Shown here one piece after another: positions 60,480 through 64,000 of a stretch of 64,000 bases of DNA (positions are counted from its first letter, which is position 1; each line of letters opens with the position of its first letter). The DNA comes from Saccharothrix syringae (GTDB lineage Bacteria > Actinomycetota > Actinomycetes > Mycobacteriales > Pseudonocardiaceae), in assembly GCF_009498035.1 (NCBI RefSeq), contig NZ_CP034550.1, positions 3,348,001 to 3,412,000 on the forward strand, given 5' to 3'. The notes below the pieces were generated by a model that searched no databases, was not told the DNA's origin, and saw nothing but the letters and a program-made list of their open reading frames with translations. The position numbers were made by a program, and so were the translations under genes.

Positions 60480-61451
60480 ATGGCACGCACGCGACCGGAC
60501 ATCACCGTTCCAGACCTCTCCGGGAAGCTCGCCGTCGTCACGGGCGCCAGCGACGGCGTCGGCCTGGGCCTGGCGGCCCGTCTCGCCGCCGCCGGTGCCG
60601 AGGTCGTCATGCCCGTCCGCAACCGCCGCAAGGGCGAGGCGGCGATCGCGCGGATCGAGGAGCGGCACCCGGGCGCCGTGCTGTCCCTGCGGGACCTCGA
60701 CCTGTCGTCGCTGGACTCGGTCGCCGCGCTGGGGGCCGCGCTGCGCGGCGAGGGCCGCCCGATCCACATCCTGGTCAACAACGCCGGCGTGATGACCCCA
60801 CCGGACCGGCAGACCACCGCCGACGGGTTCGAGCTGCAGTTCGGCAGCAACCACCTGGGGCACTTCGCCCTCGTCGCCCACCTGCTGCCCCTGCTGCGCG
60901 CCGGACGGGCCCGGGTGACCTCGCAGATCAGCGTCGCCGCGAGCCAGAACGCCATCAACTGGGACGACCTGAACTGGGAGCGGTCCTACCACGGTCGTCG
61001 CGCGTACAGCCAGTCCAAGATCGCGTTCGGCCTGTTCGGGCTGGAGCTGGACCGGCGCAGCCGGGCCGGGGGCTGGGGCATCACCAGCACCCTCGCCCAC
61101 CCCGGCGTCGTGCCCACCAGCCTGCTGGCCGCGCGCCCCGAGATCGGCCGGGCCCGGGACACCGCCGCCGTGCGCCTCATCCGCGCCCTCTCGCGCCGCG
61201 GCCTCGTCGTCGGCACGGTCGAGACCGCGCTGCTCCCGGCCCTGCTGGCGGCCACCTCACCGGACGCGCACGGCGGGCGCCTGTACGGTCCCGGCGGCCT
61301 CGGGCACCTGGCCGGCGCGCCGGCCGAGCAGGCCGTCTACTCGCCGCTGCGCGGCGAGGACGACGCCCGCCGCATCTGGCGGATCTCCGAGGACCTCACC
61401 GGCAGCTCGTTCCCGACCGTAGAGAGTGCCCGGACCGGGTCCGGCGGGTGA
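60480..61451 (+). CDS. Short-chain dehydrogenase (retinol dehydrogenase/WW-oxidoreductase-like)
   Basis: A 323-residue SDR from ATG 60480 with GAGGAG upstream. Cofactor motif '[18 protein letters not shown]', 'NNAGVM', '[20 protein letters not shown]' and the active site '[15 protein letters not shown]' (YxxxK) identify it. The extended C terminus and 'NNAGVM' pattern match the retinol-dehydrogenase-like SDRs. It is divergent from the XRE/MmyB-type regulator, a frequent pair in actinomycetes. Substrate unknown. Confidence 0.85.
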   Translation: MARTRPDITVPDLSGKLAVVTGASDGVGLGLAARLAAAGAEVVMPVRNRRKGEAAIARIEERHPGAVLSLRDLDLSSLDSVAALGAALRGEGRPIHILVNNAGVMTPPDRQTTADGFELQFGSNHLGHFALVAHLLPLLRAGRARVTSQISVAASQNAINWDDLNWERSYHGRRAYSQSKIAFGLFGLELDRRSRAGGWGITSTLAHPGVVPTSLLAARPEIGRARDTAAVRLIRALSRRGLVVGTVETALLPALLAATSPDAHGGRLYGPGGLGHLAGAPAEQAVYSPLRGEDDARRIWRISEDLTGSSFPTVESARTGSGG

Positions 61452-61794
61452 GGCCGGGACCGCGGCCACGTGCACCGAGCGGTCGACGGTCCGACTGGAG
61501 TCGGACACGATCGGCAACCGGCACCCGAGTGAGCTCCGGACTCCGACATCGGGCCACCGGGTGATCGTCACCACAGCGCCAGGATGCGGGTAGCCCCTTC
61601 GGCGTTGGAACCGATAGCCTTCGTCGGTCGAAAAGGACCTGGGTCGGCAATGGTAAGCCCGACCCCCTCAACACGAGGCTCCGTTTCGTCGCCTCGGCGA
61701 CGGACCCGCGACAAGTTCTCGGCGAGCAGCCGGGGCTTGACGCTGCCTGTCTGTTGAGTCTCGGCTTCTCACCTCGTCATGCAGAGGAGAAGCG
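61452..61794. other. Intergenic region, no gene seen
   Basis: About 340 bases with reduced coding bias on all frames. A TTGACG (61738-61743) may be a -35 for the next gene, but no good -10 accompanies it. Confidence 0.35.
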
Positions 61795-62118
61795 ATGCCC
61801 GTCATTCGTGTTGGCTCAGCGGTGACCCAGATCAACGTCTTCACCGTCGAACCAGACCACCAGCAGCCTCTGATCGACCACCTCGCCCGTGCTGCCCGGA
61901 TCGCCAGCGAGGTACCCGGCTGGATGTCGGCCAGCCTCCACCGCAGCCTGGACGGCACCCGCGTCGTCAACTACGCGCAGAGCGAGGATCACGATGCCGC
62001 GCAGCGGGTGATCCGGCACTTGAAGTCCCAGGGAATGCTGGAGGGCAACAAGGCGTTCGGGCAAGCCCACCCGGGCCTGTACGAAGTTTCCTTCACCCTT
62101 GATCGAGACGACATCTGA
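61795..62118 (+). CDS. Antibiotic biosynthesis monooxygenase (ABM)-domain protein
   Basis: A 107-residue protein from ATG 61795, preceded by GAGGAGAAG. It has the dimeric ferredoxin-like ABM pattern: 'TQINVFTVEPDHQQPLIDHL', 'VPGWMSASLHRSLDGTRVVN' and 'YAQSEDHDAAQRV'. ABM proteins are cofactor-free oxygenases, heme-degrading or signalling enzymes; small stand-alone members often act on quinones. No clear operon partner: transposase debris follows downstream. Confidence 0.75.
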   Translation: MPVIRVGSAVTQINVFTVEPDHQQPLIDHLARAARIASEVPGWMSASLHRSLDGTRVVNYAQSEDHDAAQRVIRHLKSQGMLEGNKAFGQAHPGLYEVSFTLDRDDI

Positions 62119-62326
62119 CACCTGCACGGCCAACCTCGGCCAGGGAGGAATGAAGACATCCATTGCGCGGTGTCCGGCGTAGCCACGCCTGAACGGGGCC
62201 GCGGTCCCCGCCGGGGATGATGAATGCGGTGAACGGGATCGCCTGTCCGGCGATCCCGCCGGTGCCGCCGGAGCGGACGGCGTGCTCGATCTGGACGAGG
62301 GTGTCGTGCGAGGTTGACCAGCGGTT
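62119..62326 (-). pseudogene. Fragment of an unrecognised protein
   Basis: Minus-strand codons show strong GC bias and encode 'TLVQIEHAVRSGGTGGIAG', 'QAIPFTAFIIPGGDRGPV' and 'QAWLRRTPRNGC'. No start or stop context fits and the sequence changes to an IS5-type fragment near 62320, so it is a residual piece. Confidence 0.35.
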
Positions 62327-62470
62327 GCGGGACTGGCACGAGGCCGGCGTCCGGCAGCGACCGCACGAGGGCCTGCTCGCCGAGTTGGACGCCGCGAACG
62401 CGCTGGACCGGTCGCGGTGGTGATCGACGGATCGCACGTGCGGGCCCTCGTAGGCGGCCCACCGCCGCCT
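62305..62470 (+). mobile_element. IS5-family transposase remnant
   Basis: 'DQRLRDWHEAGVRQRPHEGL' and 'LAELDAANALDRSRW' match the conserved N-terminal region of IS5-type DDE transposases, and after a one-base shift 'VIDGSHVRAL' (first catalytic Asp) follows. Both ends of the gene are missing. The remaining sequence to 62646 holds no gene. Confidence 0.6.
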
Positions 62471-62646
62471 ACCGATCCGGTGGGAGGTCCGCGATGACAT
62501 CCACGAGGCGTTCCCGAACCCGGCCTGCGGGGCGGTGACTGTTCGGGATCGCCCGGCGTCGCGCGTCCGGTGACATCGCGTCCCGTCAGTGTGGCAGGGC
62601 GCCGCATCCGGGACGTGGCCGACGGCACCCGCTTACCGTTACGGCC

Positions 62647-63480
62647 ATGACCGGTGTCGGACTGCAGCTCGCGGTGTTCGACGGGAACTCCTGGTCGTGC
62701 GCCGAGCCCTGGTTCATCCCGGCCGATCCGACCGCGCCGGTCCCCGCTGCCCTGCGCGTCTACGACGACGCGCTCCACTGCGTCGTGGTCCGACGGGGCC
62801 GACTGGCGCTCGACAAGTACGAATTCGCCAGAGGTGGCTCCTGGGGAAGGGGGGAGCGCATCGAACCGCCGGGTGGAGCGGTCCTGCTGAACGGCGTGGC
62901 CCTCACCGGACCGGATCTGTACGTCGAGGCCGAGCTCGTCGACGGGCGGGTGGGCCTGTACGCCACGCCGGTGAACGCGACGACCAACTGGGAACCGGTC
63001 GTCGAGCCGACGCGGGTCGGCGAGGGCACCGGCCTGTCCTGCCGTGAACGGGTCACCGGGGCGTGTGCGGGGCTGCCGAAGCCCGGAGGTGCGGAGCCGG
63101 GCATCTCGGAACTGCGGTCGCGGGCGACGATGACCGCATACCGGGGGAAGGTGTGGTGCGCCTACGACACGGGGGCGGCGAACAACCCCTTGTACTGGCA
63201 GACCTACGTGGCCTCCACGTGGAGCCCGCCTTACCGGTTCGGCGGCACGACGCGCGGACTCGATCCCGCGCTGTGCGTGTACGGTGACCTGCTGTACTGC
63301 TTCCACCGCGCCGAAGACGGCGTGCGGTTGCGGTGGAGCGCCACGAACAGCCTGGGCTGGAGCGCGGCCCACGACACGCCGATGAAGGCCCTGAGCACCC
63401 CGGCCGTCCGGGCGTTCCAAGGCGCGCTCTACTGCGTCTACCTGGCGGCCGAGCCGTTGTCGGACGAACCGGCTGGTTAG
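62647..63480 (+). CDS. Hypothetical beta-rich (possible propeller/lectin-like) protein
   Basis: A 277-residue protein from ATG 62647; no Shine-Dalgarno is evident, so it may be leaderless. Repeating segments of roughly 45-55 residues, each with an aromatic-rich strand, suggest a propeller: 'LAVFDGNSWSCAEPWF', 'ALHCVVVRRGRLALDKYEF', 'KVWCAYDTGAANNPLYWQT', 'ALCVYGDLLYCFHRAEDGV' and 'LRWSATNSLGWSAAHDTP'. These W-S and Y-C repeats recall fucose-binding-lectin or sialidase-like propellers. No signal peptide. Function unknown. Confidence 0.5.
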   Translation: MTGVGLQLAVFDGNSWSCAEPWFIPADPTAPVPAALRVYDDALHCVVVRRGRLALDKYEFARGGSWGRGERIEPPGGAVLLNGVALTGPDLYVEAELVDGRVGLYATPVNATTNWEPVVEPTRVGEGTGLSCRERVTGACAGLPKPGGAEPGISELRSRATMTAYRGKVWCAYDTGAANNPLYWQTYVASTWSPPYRFGGTTRGLDPALCVYGDLLYCFHRAEDGVRLRWSATNSLGWSAAHDTPMKALSTPAVRAFQGALYCVYLAAEPLSDEPAG

Positions 63481-63554
63481 GCGTCGGCACACCCCGACCG
63501 CCGGCGGTTCCCCGGTCGGAGCGGTCGGAGCGACCGGGGCACGGGGCTCCGCCG

Positions 63555-64000
63555 CTACCGGCTGTCGTGGGTGGTCGCATCGACGTCGGGGGGCAGGTAG
63601 GGGAGCATCCGCTCGGCGACCTGGTGCTCGGGGTTGTCGGCGTGCTTGGTGAGGACCTGGGTGAGGTAGGCGCGGAAGCTGGGTTTCCGCCATGCCACGG
63701 CGAGGTCGTCGCGCAGGAGGGCCGCGGTCTCCGGGTCCGGGGTCGCGGTGGGCGGGATGGTGCCGAGACGGGCGCGGGCGCGGTGGAACTCGAACCAGTC
63801 GGACTTGGTGGGTGCGCCGCGCAGGGCGATGGCCTGGTCCAGCTCGGCGAGGGCGCGGTGGTGCTCGCCGACGTCGGCCAGGGCGGAGCCGAGTTCGGCG
63901 CGGTAGGCGTAGCGGCCGGGGTCGGCGTCGACCAGCGCCCGCAGCACCGGGATGGTGCGGCGTCGGGCCAGGTCGTCGGTGGACGGGGAGCGCCGCACCT
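63555..64000 (-). CDS. TPR protein, C-terminal part (5' end outside window)
   Basis: The frame is open to the right edge; only ~148 C-terminal residues are visible. 'AYRAELGSALADVGEHHRAL' and 'AELDQAIALRG' form a tetratricopeptide repeat, followed by a helical tail 'DLAVAWRKPSFRAYLTQVLT' ending 'DATTHDSR'. The GTG at 63998 is probably internal. Likely the end of a STAND/TPR or trypsin/TPR-type regulatory protein; the family cannot be told from this part. Confidence 0.6.
   Translation of the reverse strand, partial: VRRSPSTDDLARRRTIPVLRALVDADPGRYAYRAELGSALADVGEHHRALAELDQAIALRGAPTKSDWFEFHRARARLGTIPPTATPDPETAALLRDDLAVAWRKPSFRAYLTQVLTKHADNPEHQVAERMLPYLPPDVDATTHDSR

Overview
The window is very GC-rich DNA with GTG and TTG starts, purine-rich Shine-Dalgarno sequences, short overlaps between genes, and many secreted lectin-like, STAND ATPase and toxin-related genes. 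This points to a filamentous actinomycete, most likely Pseudonocardiales (Saccharothrix, Lentzea or Actinosynnema type). The placement is inferred from gene style; no rRNA or single-copy marker is present. No tRNA, rRNA, CRISPR array or phage structural gene was seen.

Left part (1-23 kb). The left edge cuts a B-lectin/DUF6461 protein. After it come a translationally coupled mini-ORF with a truncated unknown protein, then a minus-strand relic (about 3.4-6.0 kb) of a large protein broken by several frameshifts and ending in a CAP domain. Next are a secreted ricin-like lectin, an FAD monooxygenase, a DinB-like plus MalY/PatB-type C-S lyase pair behind an unusual palindromic promoter, and a DJ-1/PfpI gene divergent from a LysR regulator. 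A compact biosynthetic-looking operon follows (13.5-17.8 kb): fatty acyl-AMP ligase, acyl carrier protein, aberrant P450, and a KAS III-like enzyme with Ser in place of the catalytic Cys. Around it lie small secreted proteins, an SDR, a ruined B-lectin/SUKH gene and a squalene/terpene-cyclase-like protein.

Middle part (23-33 kb) is a graveyard and insertion zone. It holds a decayed second copy of the DinB-MalY operon with its promoter region, the 3' end of an Rhs polymorphic toxin with a Hint domain and a possible ADP-ribosyltransferase tip plus an immunity candidate, a broken aldehyde dehydrogenase fragment and a decayed IS element with recognisable terminal repeats. Two intact regulated loci follow: MarR with alpha/beta-hydrolase and epimerase, and TetR with an SDR, each with clear operator palindromes.

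Right part (33-64 kb) is dominated by signalling and conflict-type genes. A plus-strand NB-ARC/TPR ATPase meets a minus-strand RiPP-like locus (two mini-ORFs plus a ThiF/MccB-like E1 enzyme). Beside it is a seven-gene, tightly coupled minus-strand operon: Ser/Thr kinase, membrane SPFH protein with a triplicated motif, lidless Hsp70, J-like/FN3 protein, two zinc-ribbon P-loop GTPase-like proteins and a 35-residue membrane peptide. This operon is the best candidate for a poorly described biological system. A giant BTAD/NTPase regulator, a metalloprotease with an eCIS-cargo-like N terminus, a membrane NACHT ATPase, a Nudix hydrolase/class II cyclase pair, several regulator-enzyme pairs (MerR/quinone reductase, XRE/SDR), more transposase debris, a repeat-rich possible propeller protein and an edge-truncated TPR protein complete the window.
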